DNA of 64,000 nucleotides from Actinomycetospora sp. TBRC 11914 (GCF_012933465.1 NZ_JABBND010000002.1:248001-312000); one strand, 5' to 3'; shown: positions 6,318 through 14,986, counted from the stretch's first letter. The notes: a model not told the origin generated them from the letters alone. Translations and numbers: made by a program.

Positions 6318-8053
6318 CCGCCGTCCTCGGCTACGCCACCCCGCGCGAGGCGTGGGCGTGGTCGCGGGGAGTGCTGCGCGCGCACCGCGGCCAGGTCGCG
6401 GTGACCTCGGCCTGCTTCCTCGCCGCCACCGGCGCGGGCCTGGTCGGGCCGCAGCTGCTCGGGATGCTCGTCGACGAGGTCGCGGGCGGCGGGCGCTCCA
6501 CCACCCGCATCGACCTGCTCGCCCTCGCGTTCCTGGGCGCGCTCGTCGTGACGGCGGTCCTGCGCCGGTCCGCCCGGTGGCGGGCCGGGGTGCTGGGCGA
6601 GGAGCTGCTCGCCGCCAACCGCACCGGCCTCGTCACGCGGGCCCTGGCCCTGCCGCTCGCGACGGTCGAGGCGGTCGGCACCGGTCCGCTGCTCTCCCGC
6701 GCCACGACCGACCTCGACCGCGTCGACCACGCGCTGCGCCAGGGCGTCCCCGAGGTCCTCACCGCGGCGGTGACGGTCGCGCTCACCGTCGTCGCGATGG
6801 TGGTGACGTCGCCGCTGCTCGCGGCGGCGCTGCTGGTCGCGGTCCCGACGGTCGTCCTCCCCACCCGCTGGCTGTGGCGCCGGCTTCCGGGGGCGATGCA
6901 GCGCATGCTCGACGCCTGGGCCGCCCTCACCGCCCGGGTGCACGAGTCGACGGCGGGCGCCCGGACGCTCGAGTCGCTCGGCCTCGTCGAGCGCCGGACC
7001 GCGGGCGACGACGCGGCCCTCGTCGCCGCGGTGGACCGCGAACGGGACCTGCGCGCGCTGCACGTCCGCTGGACGCCGTGGCTGGAGATCTCCCACGTGC
7101 TGCCGGTGGCCGCGACCCTCCTGCTCGGGGCGTGGGCCCACGGCGCCGGGCTGGCCTCGCTGGGGGAGGTCACGACGATGGTCGTCTACGTCCAGGCCCT
7201 CGCCACCCCGGTGGACGAGGCGCTGTGGTGGGTGGAGGACCTCGTGGTCGCCGTCGTCGCGCTGCGCCGCGTGCTCGGGGTCCGGGCGCCCGACGGGGTC
7301 CGCGCCGAGCCGCTGCCCGCCGTCGCCGACGAGCGGGGACTGCACCTCGAGGCCGTCCGGTTCGCCTACCGCGCCGACCGGCCCGTGCTGCGCGGGGTCG
7401 ACCTCCACGTCCCACCCGGCGAGCGGCTCGCCGTCGTCGGCGGATCGGGAGCCGGGAAGTCGACGCTGGCGCGGCTCGTCGCCGGGATCTCGGCGCCGTC
7501 GTCGGGGTCGGTCCGCCTCGACGGCCGCGAGGTCGGCACGCTCGACGACGACGTGCTGCGCGGCGAGGTGCTGCTGCTCACCCAGGAGCACCACGTGTTC
7601 ACCGGCACCGTCCGCGACAACCTGCTGCTGCCCGCCGTCGACGTCGGCGACGACGACCTGCGGGGGGCGCTCGCGCTGGTCGGGCTCGGCGACTGGCTCG
7701 CGGGCCTGCCCGACGGGCTCGCGACGGCGGTCGGGTCCGGGGCGCTGACGGTGCCGGCGGCGGTGGCCCAGCAGCTCGCGCTCGCCCGCGTGGTGCTCGC
7801 CGACCCGGGCACCGTCGTGCTCGACGAGGCCACCTCGCTGCTCGACACCGCCGCGGCGCGGCGGGCCGAGGGCGCGCTCGACCGGGTGCTCGCGGGCCGG
7901 ACCGTCATCGCGATCGCGCACCGGCTGCACACCGCGGCCGGGGCCGACCGGGTGGCGGTGATGGCGGACGGCGAGATCGTCGAGCTGGGGCCGCCGGCCG
8001 AGCTCCTGCGCGCCGGCGGGCCCTACGCGCGGTTGGTGGCGGCGGCGGCCTGA
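6314..8053 (+). CDS. ABC exporter half-transporter with degenerate signature motif (subunit 2)
   Basis: 579 aa from a GTG overlapping the previous stop codon. The membrane domain spans ~25–320 and the NBD ~343–579. Walker A is canonical (GGSGAGKST, 376–384), the Q-loop glutamine is Gln424 (LLTQEHH), Walker B with the catalytic Glu is TVVLDEA (500–506), and the switch is His536 (IAHRL). The ABC signature is lost: LTVPAAVAQQLALAR (478–492) stands where LSGGQRQRLALAR is expected. Together with subunit 1, exactly one complete ATP site can form, from Walker A here and the signature there. This is an extreme version of the asymmetric heterodimeric exporters known as a family. Translational coupling by overlap fits 1:1 assembly. 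Confidence 0.85.
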   Translation: MTAVLGYATPREAWAWSRGVLRAHRGQVAVTSACFLAATGAGLVGPQLLGMLVDEVAGGGRSTTRIDLLALAFLGALVVTAVLRRSARWRAGVLGEELLAANRTGLVTRALALPLATVEAVGTGPLLSRATTDLDRVDHALRQGVPEVLTAAVTVALTVVAMVVTSPLLAAALLVAVPTVVLPTRWLWRRLPGAMQRMLDAWAALTARVHESTAGARTLESLGLVERRTAGDDAALVAAVDRERDLRALHVRWTPWLEISHVLPVAATLLLGAWAHGAGLASLGEVTTMVVYVQALATPVDEALWWVEDLVVAVVALRRVLGVRAPDGVRAEPLPAVADERGLHLEAVRFAYRADRPVLRGVDLHVPPGERLAVVGGSGAGKSTLARLVAGISAPSSGSVRLDGREVGTLDDDVLRGEVLLLTQEHHVFTGTVRDNLLLPAVDVGDDDLRGALALVGLGDWLAGLPDGLATAVGSGALTVPAAVAQQLALARVVLADPGTVVLDEATSLLDTAAARRAEGALDRVLAGRTVIAIAHRLHTAAGADRVAVMADGEIVELGPPAELLRAGGPYARLVAAAA

Positions 8054-8116
8054 CCGGACGGGCACGACCGGCGTCGCGCGGGCACTCTGGAGGACACCAC
8101 TTCTCCAGGAGGTCAC

Positions 8117-10105
8117 GTGCCCGACCCCCACGACGAGGACCGCGACCGGCCCGCGTCCTCCCTGCTCGACGGGATCGTCGGCCGGCTCGTCGACCTCGAC
8201 CTCGGGCTGCTCTTCGGCGAGCCCGACGACGCCCGCCGCGACGAGCGGGACGCGCGCCGCGACCCGCCGTCGGGACCCGGTGAGGGACAGGGGCAGGGGC
8301 AGCGCACCGGCACCGCCTCGTCGTCGGGACCCTCCCGCCCGCCGCGGCGGACTCCGACCCTCGACCGCCACGGCCACGACCTCACCGCGGACGCCCGGGC
8401 GGGGCGGCTCGACCCGGTGATCGGGCGGGACCCGGAGATCGCGCAGGTCGTCGAGGTGCTCGCGCGCCGGAGCAAGAACAACCCGGTGCTGCTGGGCGAG
8501 CCCGGCGTCGGGAAGACCGCCGTGGTCGAGGGCATCGCGGCTCGCGTCGTCGAGGGGACGGTGCCCGAGGCGCTGCGCGGGGTGCGGGTCGTCGCGGTCG
8601 ACCTGGCCGGGATGGTGGCGGGAACGAAGTACCGCGGCGAGTTCGAGGAGCGGCTGACCGCGGTGCTCCGGGAGGCGGCGCACCCCGACGTCGTGCTGTT
8701 CGTCGACGAGCTCCACCTGATCGTCGGGGCGGGCGCGGGCCACGAGGGCACGATGGACGCGGCGTCGATGCTCAAGCCGGCGCTCGCCCGCGGGGAGCTG
8801 CGGCTGGTCGGCGCGACGACCACGGCCGAGTACCGCCGCCACGTGGAGCCCGACGCCGCGCTCGCCCGCCGGCTGGCGCCGATCACCGTCGAGGAGCCGA
8901 CACCGGAGCAGGCGCTCGCCGTGCTCGACGGGGTCGTGGGCCGGTACGAGGCGCACCACCGCGTCGTCCTCCCGCCGGCGACCCGCCGCGCGGCCGTCGA
9001 CCTCACGTCCCGGCACGTCCACGACCGCCGGCTGCCCGACAAGGCGCTCGACGCGCTGGACCGGGCGGCGGCCCGGGTCCGGACCCGGATCTCGGGGGAC
9101 GAGGCGGCCCCGACGGTGACCCCGGCCGACGTCGCGCAGGTGGTCGCCGACACCACCGGCATCCCGGTCGCCGACCTCACCGACGACGACCGCGCCCGCC
9201 TGGGGACCCTCGACGCGACGCTGCGGGCGCGGGTCGTCGGGCAGGACCCGGCGGTGGCGACGGTGGTCGACGCGGTCCTGGCCGGGCGGGCGGGCCTCGC
9301 CGACCCGGGCCGGCCGCTGGCGTCGTTGCTGTTCGTGGGCCCGACCGGGGTGGGGAAGACCGAGCTGGCGCGGGCGCTGGCGTCGGCGGTGCACGGGTCG
9401 GACGAGCACCTGGTGCGGTTCGACATGGCCGAGTTCGCCGAGGCGCACACGGTCTCGCGGCTCACCGGCGCGCCGCCGGGCTACGTCGGGCACGACCGGC
9501 CGGGGGAGCTCACCGAGGCGGTGCGGCGGCGGCCGTCGAGCGTGGTGCTGTTCGACGAGATCGAGAAGGCGCACGCCGACGTGGTGGCGGTGCTGCTCGG
9601 GGTCCTCGACGCGGGCCGGCTCACCGACACCCACGGCCGGACGGCGTCGTTCACCGACACCGTGGTGATCATGACGTCGAACCTGGCGGCGGCCGAGCTG
9701 AAGGTCGCGGGGGAGGACGTCGAGGCCGCGCGGGAGCCGGTGATGGCGGTGCTGCGGCGCGCGCTGCGCCCGGAGCTGCTGGGCCGCATCGACGATGTCG
9801 TGCTCTTCCGGCCGCTGTCGAGCGAGCGGCTCGGGGAGGTGGTGGAGCTGCAGCTGTCCGCGACGAGGCAGCGGCTGGCCGAGCGCGACGTCGCGCTGCG
9901 GGTGACTCCGGCCGCGGTGGCGCTGCTCGCGGGGCGGGCCGACCGGCGCTCCGGCGCGCGGGGCCTGCGCCAGGTGGTGGCCCGCGAGGTGGAGCGTCCG
10001 ATCGCGCGGCGGATCGTGGCCGGGGCGGTGCCGAGCGGGTCGGAGGTCGTGGTGGACGCGCACGGCGAGACGGTGACGTTCGAGGTAGGTGGCTTCGCCT
10101 CGTGA
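8117..10105 (+). CDS. Clp/Hsp100 two-AAA+ ATPase without N-domain, M-domain or evident ClpP loop
   Basis: 662 aa, shorter than ClpB or ClpC (about 810–870). An acidic, Gly/Gln-rich N-terminus (1–80) replaces the double Clp-N repeat. AAA+1 has GEPGVGKT (127–134) and FVDELH (195–200). No coiled-coil M-domain is inserted where ClpB/ClpC have it (around 315–340). AAA+2 has GPTGVGKT (408–415), VLFDEIEKAH (477–486) and MTSNL (519–523). The segment after MTSNL lacks the LGF/IGL tripeptide that ClpC/ClpA use to dock ClpP, so a disaggregase or remodelling role is inferred. The start GTG follows CCAGGAGG. The final codons and TGA lie inside palindrome A. Confidence 0.82.
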   Translation: MPDPHDEDRDRPASSLLDGIVGRLVDLDLGLLFGEPDDARRDERDARRDPPSGPGEGQGQGQRTGTASSSGPSRPPRRTPTLDRHGHDLTADARAGRLDPVIGRDPEIAQVVEVLARRSKNNPVLLGEPGVGKTAVVEGIAARVVEGTVPEALRGVRVVAVDLAGMVAGTKYRGEFEERLTAVLREAAHPDVVLFVDELHLIVGAGAGHEGTMDAASMLKPALARGELRLVGATTTAEYRRHVEPDAALARRLAPITVEEPTPEQALAVLDGVVGRYEAHHRVVLPPATRRAAVDLTSRHVHDRRLPDKALDALDRAAARVRTRISGDEAAPTVTPADVAQVVADTTGIPVADLTDDDRARLGTLDATLRARVVGQDPAVATVVDAVLAGRAGLADPGRPLASLLFVGPTGVGKTELARALASAVHGSDEHLVRFDMAEFAEAHTVSRLTGAPPGYVGHDRPGELTEAVRRRPSSVVLFDEIEKAHADVVAVLLGVLDAGRLTDTHGRTASFTDTVVIMTSNLAAAELKVAGEDVEAAREPVMAVLRRALRPELLGRIDDVVLFRPLSSERLGEVVELQLSATRQRLAERDVALRVTPAAVALLAGRADRRSGARGLRQVVAREVERPIARRIVAGAVPSGSEVVVDAHGETVTFEVGGFAS

Positions 10106-10113
10106 GCAGAAAG

Positions 10114-10124
10114 TGCCGCTATAG
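10114..10124. repeat. Left target-site duplication of the IS
   Basis: TGCCGCTATAG at 10114–10124 is repeated at 11478–11488 on the other side of the insertion sequence. It is the left half-centre of palindrome A. Confidence 0.7.
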
Positions 10125-11477
10125 TGGCATGTGCTGTCTCAGCACATCCAAGACAGGTCTGTCTCAGCGCATCGGAGACAGGTTGGTGGTCCGCTGGTAG
10201 CGGACGCTGCGGTCGAGGGTAAGGCTGGCGGCGACGGCGTCATCGATGAGAACGGTGACGCGGTCGCCTTGCCAGAACACCCCGGCGGTGGCGCCGGCGT
10301 GGCGTCGCCCGAGGCCGATGGAGGCGCCGCTGAAGCGGATCACGCCGGTGGCTGAGACGGTGCGGGTCAGGTGCCCGGCGATGCGCGGGGCGGGTCCGAC
10401 GGGGCGGGCGCGGTCGCTGGCGTGGAAGCGCTGGTAGGGGGTGTCACCGCCGAGGGCCTGGTGGCGCCGGTGGTTGTAGCCCTGCCGGTAGGCATCGAGC
10501 AGCGTCTGCAGCTCGGCCAGGGTGCCCGGGGCGGGGCGGGCCGTGAGCCACTGCTGCAGGGTCAGGTGGGCGCGTTCGTTTTTCCCGCAGGTCTGGGGGT
10601 GTCCGATCGAGGACACGATGGTGGTGATCCCGAGCTGGGCCAGGCCTCGTTCCATCTCGACCAACGGCCAGTGGCGGCGCTTGCCGGAGAACGCGGTGCC
10701 GTTGTCGGAGAGCACGCAGGCCGGGTGGCCGTAGTCGGCGAAGCCGGCGCACAGCGCCGCCCACACGTCGTGGCTGTTCTCGCTGCGCGCTGCCCGGCAG
10801 GCGATATCGAGGCGGGAGTGGTCGTCGAGGATCTGCACGACGGTGACCCGGGTGCCATCGGCGAGCTCGAGGTCGGTGCCGTCGATCTGCCAGACCGCGT
10901 TCGGGGACGGGTGCACGAACCGTCGCCCGGGCTTGGGGCGCTTGCGCGGCTGCGGGGTGACCTGGCCGCGCGCGACGAGCAGGCGGTGGATGGTGGCCCG
11001 CGAGGGCACCACCGCCAGCTCGAGTACCGGCCCGCCGGTGGGGTGCACGCCGCTGCGGGCGATGTCGAGCAGCCGCCAACGGATCGACTGCGCCCCGTTG
11101 TCCCAGCCCTCATCGGCGAGCTCCTTGCGGGCCCGCACCACCGCCTCGCCGACATGGTCGGGGGTGCGGGTCGGGTGGGAGTGCGGGGCCCGCGAGCGCG
11201 GCGCCAGCCCCGCGCTGCCCTCGGCCTGGAACCGGGCGAGCTTGACGTAGAACCCAGCCCGGGACACCCCCGTCTCCCGGCACACCCGACTGACGTTGAT
11301 CTTCTCGCCGGCGGCGGCCCGTGCGACCGCGGCAACCAGCACTGGATCCATCTCGAACCCTGTCCTGCCCACACCCGAGCAGGCTGGTCACCACCGTGAC
11401 CAGCCCACCCGGCGGGCCTGCTCAGTGTCCGCGATGTGCTGAGACAGGAACTGTCTACGAAGTCCTGAGCACAGACA
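10125..11477 (-). mobile_element. IS481-family insertion sequence, about 1.35 kb
   Basis: The ends are set by the 11-bp duplication TGCCGCTATAG on both sides. Near the termini is an exact 15-bp inverted pair, CTGTCTCAGCACATC at 10134–10148 and its complement at 11433–11447. A one-mismatch direct copy lies at 10159–10173. The very ends are only roughly matched (TGGCATGTGCTG versus TGTCTGTGCTC). It carries a single intact transposase gene on the minus strand and no passenger. Confidence 0.8.
10164..11372 (-). CDS. IS481-family transposase (DDE integrase core)
   Basis: 402 aa, intact. An N-terminal helix-turn-helix (INVSRVCRETGVSRAGFYVKL, about 25–45) is followed by a linker and an rve-type catalytic core. 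Candidate catalytic residues are Asp164 (WQIDGTD), Asp223 (VLSDNGT) and Glu266 (GKNERAH). The HPQTCGKNERAH and YNHRRHQALGG motifs are typical of the family. The C-terminal domain starts after TPYQRF. The start GTG at 11372 gives MGRTGFEMDP; a Met seven residues in is possible. The gene has no frameshift, so the element may still be active. The stop codon lies inside the subterminal repeat at 10159–10173. Confidence 0.93.
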   Translation of the reverse strand: MGRTGFEMDPVLVAAVARAAAGEKINVSRVCRETGVSRAGFYVKLARFQAEGSAGLAPRSRAPHSHPTRTPDHVGEAVVRARKELADEGWDNGAQSIRWRLLDIARSGVHPTGGPVLELAVVPSRATIHRLLVARGQVTPQPRKRPKPGRRFVHPSPNAVWQIDGTDLELADGTRVTVVQILDDHSRLDIACRAARSENSHDVWAALCAGFADYGHPACVLSDNGTAFSGKRRHWPLVEMERGLAQLGITTIVSSIGHPQTCGKNERAHLTLQQWLTARPAPGTLAELQTLLDAYRQGYNHRRHQALGGDTPYQRFHASDRARPVGPAPRIAGHLTRTVSATGVIRFSGASIGLGRRHAGATAGVFWQGDRVTVLIDDAVAASLTLDRSVRYQRTTNLSPMR

Positions 11478-11488
11478 TGCCGCTATAG
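11478..11488. repeat. Right target-site duplication of the IS
   Basis: TGCCGCTATAG, identical to 10114–10124; see the mobile element entry. Confidence 0.7.
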
Positions 11489-11520
11489 CGGCACTTTCTG
11501 CTCACGAGGCCGCAGGCCAC

Positions 11521-13335
11521 CTATTCGACCGTCACCGACTTCGCCAGGTTCCGCGGCTTGTCGATGTCGCGTCCGAGCGCGGCCGCGCAGTGGTAGGCCA
11601 GCATCTGCAGCGGGACGCCGAGCAGGATCGGGTCGAGCTCGGGCTCCAGGCGCGGCACCCGCAGCACGGCGTCGGCGAGGCCGTCGGGGAGGTCGGCGTT
11701 GGTCACCACGATCACCGGGCCGCCGCGGGCCTTGACCTGCTCGATCGTCGAGATGTTCTTCGCGACGAGCTCGTCGTCGGGCACCACCACCACGCAGGGC
11801 ATGCTCGCGTCGACCAGCGCCAGCGGGCCGTGCTTGAGCTCGGCCGAGGGGTACGCCTCGGCGTGCACGTAGGAGATCTCCTTGAGCTTCTGCGCGCCCT
11901 CCCGCGCGACCGCCGACCCCCGCACCCGACCGAGGTAGAACATCGACCGCGCGTCGGCGTACTTCCGTGCGACCGCCGCCACCTCGTCCTCGCCGGCCAG
12001 GGTGTGCTCCACCGCGTCGGGCAGCCGCCGCAGCCCGTCGACCAGCCGCGTCCCGTGCGCCGCCGAGAGGTCCCGGACCCGTCCCAGCAGGAGGGCGAGC
12101 AGCGCGAACGAGGTCACCATCGAGCTGAACGCCTTGGTCGAGGCCACCGAGACCTCCGGCCCGGCGTGCAGGAACATGCCGGCCCCGCACTGGCGGGCGA
12201 TCGCCGAGCCGATGACGTTGACGCAGCCGACCACCCGCCCGCCCTTGCGCTGCAGCTCCTCGACCGCCGCGAGCGTGTCGATGGTCTCGCCGGACTGGCT
12301 GACCGCGACGTAGAGCGTGTCCGGGTCGACCAGCGGGTTGCGGTAGCGGAACTCGCTGGCCTGCTCGGCGTCGGCGGGGACCCGGGCCAGCTCCTCCACC
12401 AGCGCCGCGCCCATCTGGCCGGCGTAGAGCGCGGAGCCGCAGCCCAGGAACGTCACCCGCCGGATGCTGCGCAGCTCGCGCGGGTCGAGGCGCAGCCCGT
12501 CCAGGCGCGCCGTCGCGAACCGGGTGTCGAGACGTCCGGCGAGCACCCGCCGCAGCGCCGCGGGCTGCTCGTGGATCTCCTTGGAGAGGAAGTCGGGGTG
12601 GCCGTCGAGGGCGTAGTCGTCGTCCTCGACGTCGACCGTAGTCGGCGGGCTGAGCCGGGACCCCTCGTAGCCGGTGGCGGTGATGGTGGCGAGCTCGCCG
12701 TCGGCGAGGAACACCACCTGGCGGGTGTGCCGGACCAGGGCGGCCACGTCGGAGGCGACGAACATCTCGCCGTCGCCGAGCCCGAGCACGATCGGGCTGC
12801 CGTTGCGGGCGACGACGAGCTCGTCCGGACGACGGGCGTCGAGCACGACGAGCCCGTAGGTCCCCTCGACCACTCGCAGCGCCTCGCGCACCGCCTCCTC
12901 CAGCGAGCGCGACTCGTCCTCGGCGGCCGCCCGGGCGATGAGGTGGGGGAGGACCTCGGTGTCGGTGTCGCTGGCGAAGGTCACGCCGTCCGCGGTCAGC
13001 TTGGCCCGCAGCTCCTCGGCGTTCTCGACGATGCCGTTGTGCACCACCGCGATCCGGCCGGCGGTGTCGGTGTGCGGGTGGGCGTTGCGCTCGCTGGGCT
13101 CGCCGTGGGTGGCCCAGCGGGTGTGGGCGATCCCGATCCGGCCGGCGCCGGGCTCGTCGCCGATCGCCGCCCGGAGGTCGTCGACGCGGCCCACGGCCCG
13201 CGTCGTGCGCAGCGCCTTGCGGTGCGCCACCGCGAGACCGGCGCTGTCGTACCCCCGGTACTCGAGCCTCGCGAGCCCCTCGACCAGGATCCTCGACGCC
13301 GGACGGTTCCCGACGTACCCCACGATGCCGCACAT
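11521..13335 (-). CDS. glmS: Glutamine–fructose-6-phosphate aminotransferase (isomerizing)
   Basis: 604 aa, standard length. It makes glucosamine-6-phosphate from fructose-6-phosphate and glutamine, the first step of UDP-GlcNAc and cell-wall synthesis. The start ATG at 13335 gives MCGIVGYVG, so Cys2 becomes the N-terminal nucleophile of the class II glutaminase domain (1–~230; EYRGYDSAG visible). Two SIS isomerase domains follow, with CGSALYAGQMG and SQSGETIDTL in the first. The C-terminus ends in the conserved AKSVTVE. It lies 11 nt after the small gene at 13347–13604 in the same direction, behind an AGGGGCAGG ribosome site. No glmS ribozyme is seen upstream. Palindrome A and the IS lie immediately beyond its stop. 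Confidence 0.97.
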   Translation of the reverse strand: MCGIVGYVGNRPASRILVEGLARLEYRGYDSAGLAVAHRKALRTTRAVGRVDDLRAAIGDEPGAGRIGIAHTRWATHGEPSERNAHPHTDTAGRIAVVHNGIVENAEELRAKLTADGVTFASDTDTEVLPHLIARAAAEDESRSLEEAVREALRVVEGTYGLVVLDARRPDELVVARNGSPIVLGLGDGEMFVASDVAALVRHTRQVVFLADGELATITATGYEGSRLSPPTTVDVEDDDYALDGHPDFLSKEIHEQPAALRRVLAGRLDTRFATARLDGLRLDPRELRSIRRVTFLGCGSALYAGQMGAALVEELARVPADAEQASEFRYRNPLVDPDTLYVAVSQSGETIDTLAAVEELQRKGGRVVGCVNVIGSAIARQCGAGMFLHAGPEVSVASTKAFSSMVTSFALLALLLGRVRDLSAAHGTRLVDGLRRLPDAVEHTLAGEDEVAAVARKYADARSMFYLGRVRGSAVAREGAQKLKEISYVHAEAYPSAELKHGPLALVDASMPCVVVVPDDELVAKNISTIEQVKARGGPVIVVTNADLPDGLADAVLRVPRLEPELDPILLGVPLQMLAYHCAAALGRDIDKPRNLAKSVTVE

Positions 13336-13346
13336 GGCCTGCCCCT

Positions 13347-13604
13347 TCAGCCGTAGACGATGCGTCGCAGGCGCCGCTCGCTGACCGGTCCGGACGCGAC
13401 GGGTCGCCGGGTGAGCTCGTCGGCGATCACGGTCCAGATCTCGGCGTTGCGCTTCTCGCGGGCCTGCAGCTCCCGGTGGCGCCGGCGCACGTACTCCTCG
13501 GTGGTCTCGGAGAAGTACGCGACGACGTCGGCCACCACCCGCGCGGCGACCGGTCCGGGCAGACCCGTCGACGTCGCGACGTGGGCGACGAGCTCGGGGT
13601 CCAT
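13347..13604 (-). CDS. Small conserved-looking protein of unknown function, cotranscribed with glmS
   Basis: 85 aa from an ATG at 13604. It is mostly helical and charged: an N-terminal alanine/valine-rich helix (GPVAARVVADVVAYFSETTE) is followed by an Arg/Glu-rich helix (YVRRRHRELQAREKRNAEIW), and it ends RRIVYG. No membrane segment or cysteine is present. The gap to glmS is only 11 nt, which argues for one transcript and perhaps a structural or regulatory partner. I do not recognise the family. Confidence 0.65.
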   Translation of the reverse strand: MDPELVAHVATSTGLPGPVAARVVADVVAYFSETTEEYVRRRHRELQAREKRNAEIWTVIADELTRRPVASGPVSERRLRRIVYG

Positions 13605-13718
13605 GACGGCGAGCCTGCCCGGCGGCGACGATTCGGGCCAGTTTCCTGCCCGCGGGCGGGCAGGATCGGCGGGTTGGAAGCGGCGAACGGCGCGTTCCGG
13701 GGGCTGCGGTCCTTCGTC

Positions 13719-13833
13719 GCACGAGGGGAACCCTCGGGTGCCTAGAGCGGCGACATCTTCCCCTCGCCGCGATCAGCGCGGTGCGCGAGGGGAACATCCG
13801 GTCGCTCTAGTGGCACGAGGGTTCCCCTCGCGC
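13719..13833. repeat. 115-bp imperfect palindrome D
   Basis: The left arm GCACGAGGGGAACCCTCG (from 13719) continues into CCTAGAGCGGCGAC. It is matched by the complement of GTCGCTCTAGTGGCACG and AGGGTTCCCCTCGCGC (13801–13833). A second, inner dyad (CTTCCCCTCGCCGC/GCGCGAGGGGAAC) sits between. It fills most of the gap between the small gene and the citrate synthase 3' end. It has no coding content and is MITE-sized. Confidence 0.7.
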
Positions 13834-13849
13834 GGGGGATGGACGGTCC

Positions 13850-14986
13850 CTACGACGGCGACGGACCCACGTAGCGCGCCGAAGGCCGGATGATCGTCGA
13901 CGAGCCCGCCTGCTCCAGCACGTGCGCGCACCACCCCACGACCCGGCTCACCGCGAACGTCGGCGTGAACATCTCCCGCGGGATGCCGGCGAGCAGCATC
14001 ACCACGCCCGCCCAGAACTCGACGTTGACCCGCAGGTCGCGCCCGGGCCGGTACTCGGCGAGCAGGGCCTCGGTGCGCTCCTGCACGGTCTCGGCGAGCC
14101 CGACGATCTCCCCGCCCGGCCGGTCCCGCAGCTCCCGCGCCACCTCGCGCAGCAGGCCCGCGCGGGGGTCGGCGGTGCGGTACACCGCGTGCCCGAAGCC
14201 CATGATCCGGTCGCCGGCCGCGAGCTTGGCGCGGACGTAGTCGTCGACCCGCTCCGGCGAGCCGATCTCGTCGACCGCCTCCAGGGCGCGGTCGGGCGCT
14301 CCGCCGTGCAGCGGGCCGGCGAACGTGCCGAGTGCCGCGACGACCGCGGACGCCACGTCGGTGCCGGCCGAGGCCGCCACCCGCGCCGTGAAGGTCGAGG
14401 CGTTGAACCCGTGGTCGATGGTGGCGACGAGGTAGCGCTCGACGGCGGCCGCGGCCTGCGGCTCGGGCTCGGAGCCGGTGAGCAGGTGGAGCCAGGCGGC
14501 GCCGCCGTGCAGGTCGTCGCGGGGCGCCACCGGCTCCAGGCCGTGCCGCAACCGGTGGAGGGCGGCGAGGATCGTCGGGGTCGCGGCGACGACCCGCAGC
14601 GCGTCGGCCCGCCGGTCCCGCGGGGCGGCGCCCCAGGTCGGCGCGAAGCCGTCGGCGGCGCCCAGCGTGGACAGGGCGGCCCGGAGCCCGGCGAGCGCGG
14701 CGAACTCGGTGCCCGCCGTCGCGAGGGTGGGGAGCACGGCGTGCACGGCGGCGGGGAGCTCACGGCGGTCCGCGAGCTCGGCGCGGAACCGCGCCCGGCC
14801 GACGTCGTCGGGGAGCTCGCCGTCGAGGACGAGCGCGGCGGCGTCGTCGAACGTGGCGGTGCGGGCCAGCTCGACCGCCGAGCGACCCCGGTAGTGGTAG
14901 TAGCCCTCGGTCCCGAGGACGTCCCCGATGGCGGTGTCGCTGACGGCCACCCCGCGCAGGCCGGCGGGGACGGTGTCGATGGTCAT
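13850..14986 (-). CDS. Citrate synthase / 2-methylcitrate synthase family protein
   Basis: 378 aa from an ATG at 14986. It condenses acetyl-CoA (or propionyl-CoA) with oxaloacetate. Active-site histidines are in AGPLHGGAPDRA and MGFGHAVYRTADPRA. The third catalytic position reads NVEFWAG, glutamate where the classic enzyme has aspartate. The C-terminal CoA-site region WCAHVLEQ and RPSARYVGP is conserved. It is short for a hexameric bacterial citrate synthase and resembles the actinobacterial second citrate synthase. It is divergent from the HTH-containing citrate synthase, with only 55 bp between the starts, so shared control is likely. Substrate preference cannot be read from sequence. Confidence 0.85.
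   Translation of the reverse strand: MTIDTVPAGLRGVAVSDTAIGDVLGTEGYYHYRGRSAVELARTATFDDAAALVLDGELPDDVGRARFRAELADRRELPAAVHAVLPTLATAGTEFAALAGLRAALSTLGAADGFAPTWGAAPRDRRADALRVVAATPTILAALHRLRHGLEPVAPRDDLHGGAAWLHLLTGSEPEPQAAAAVERYLVATIDHGFNASTFTARVAASAGTDVASAVVAALGTFAGPLHGGAPDRALEAVDEIGSPERVDDYVRAKLAAGDRIMGFGHAVYRTADPRAGLLREVARELRDRPGGEIVGLAETVQERTEALLAEYRPGRDLRVNVEFWAGVVMLLAGIPREMFTPTFAVSRVVGWCAHVLEQAGSSTIIRPSARYVGPSPS

Larger units (their letters stand above)
10082..11520. repeat. Palindromic repeat A, copy 1, split by an insertion sequence
   Basis: Left half 10101–10124 (CGTGAGCAGAAAGTGCCGCTATAG) and right half 11489–11506 rejoin into a perfect palindrome of ~40 bp centred on CTATAG, once the IS and one 11-bp duplication are removed. 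Looser outer arms extend outward: TAGGTGGCTTCGCCT on the left, AGGCCGCAGGCCACCTA on the right. The left half holds the Clp stop codon (TGA 10103–10105). The right outer arm runs up to the glmS stop codon. Confidence 0.8.

Noticed and set aside
4643..8053. A single 1136-codon frame spanning both ABC genes
   Set aside because: Its first ~555 codons are an Arg/Gly/Pro-rich out-of-frame reading of subunit 1; only the part from 6314 shows exporter motifs.
11521..13797. glmS extended upstream to 13797, or a glmS ribozyme
   Set aside because: The class II glutaminase needs Cys directly after the initiator Met, which fixes the ATG at 13335; no ribozyme core is seen in the short upstream gap.
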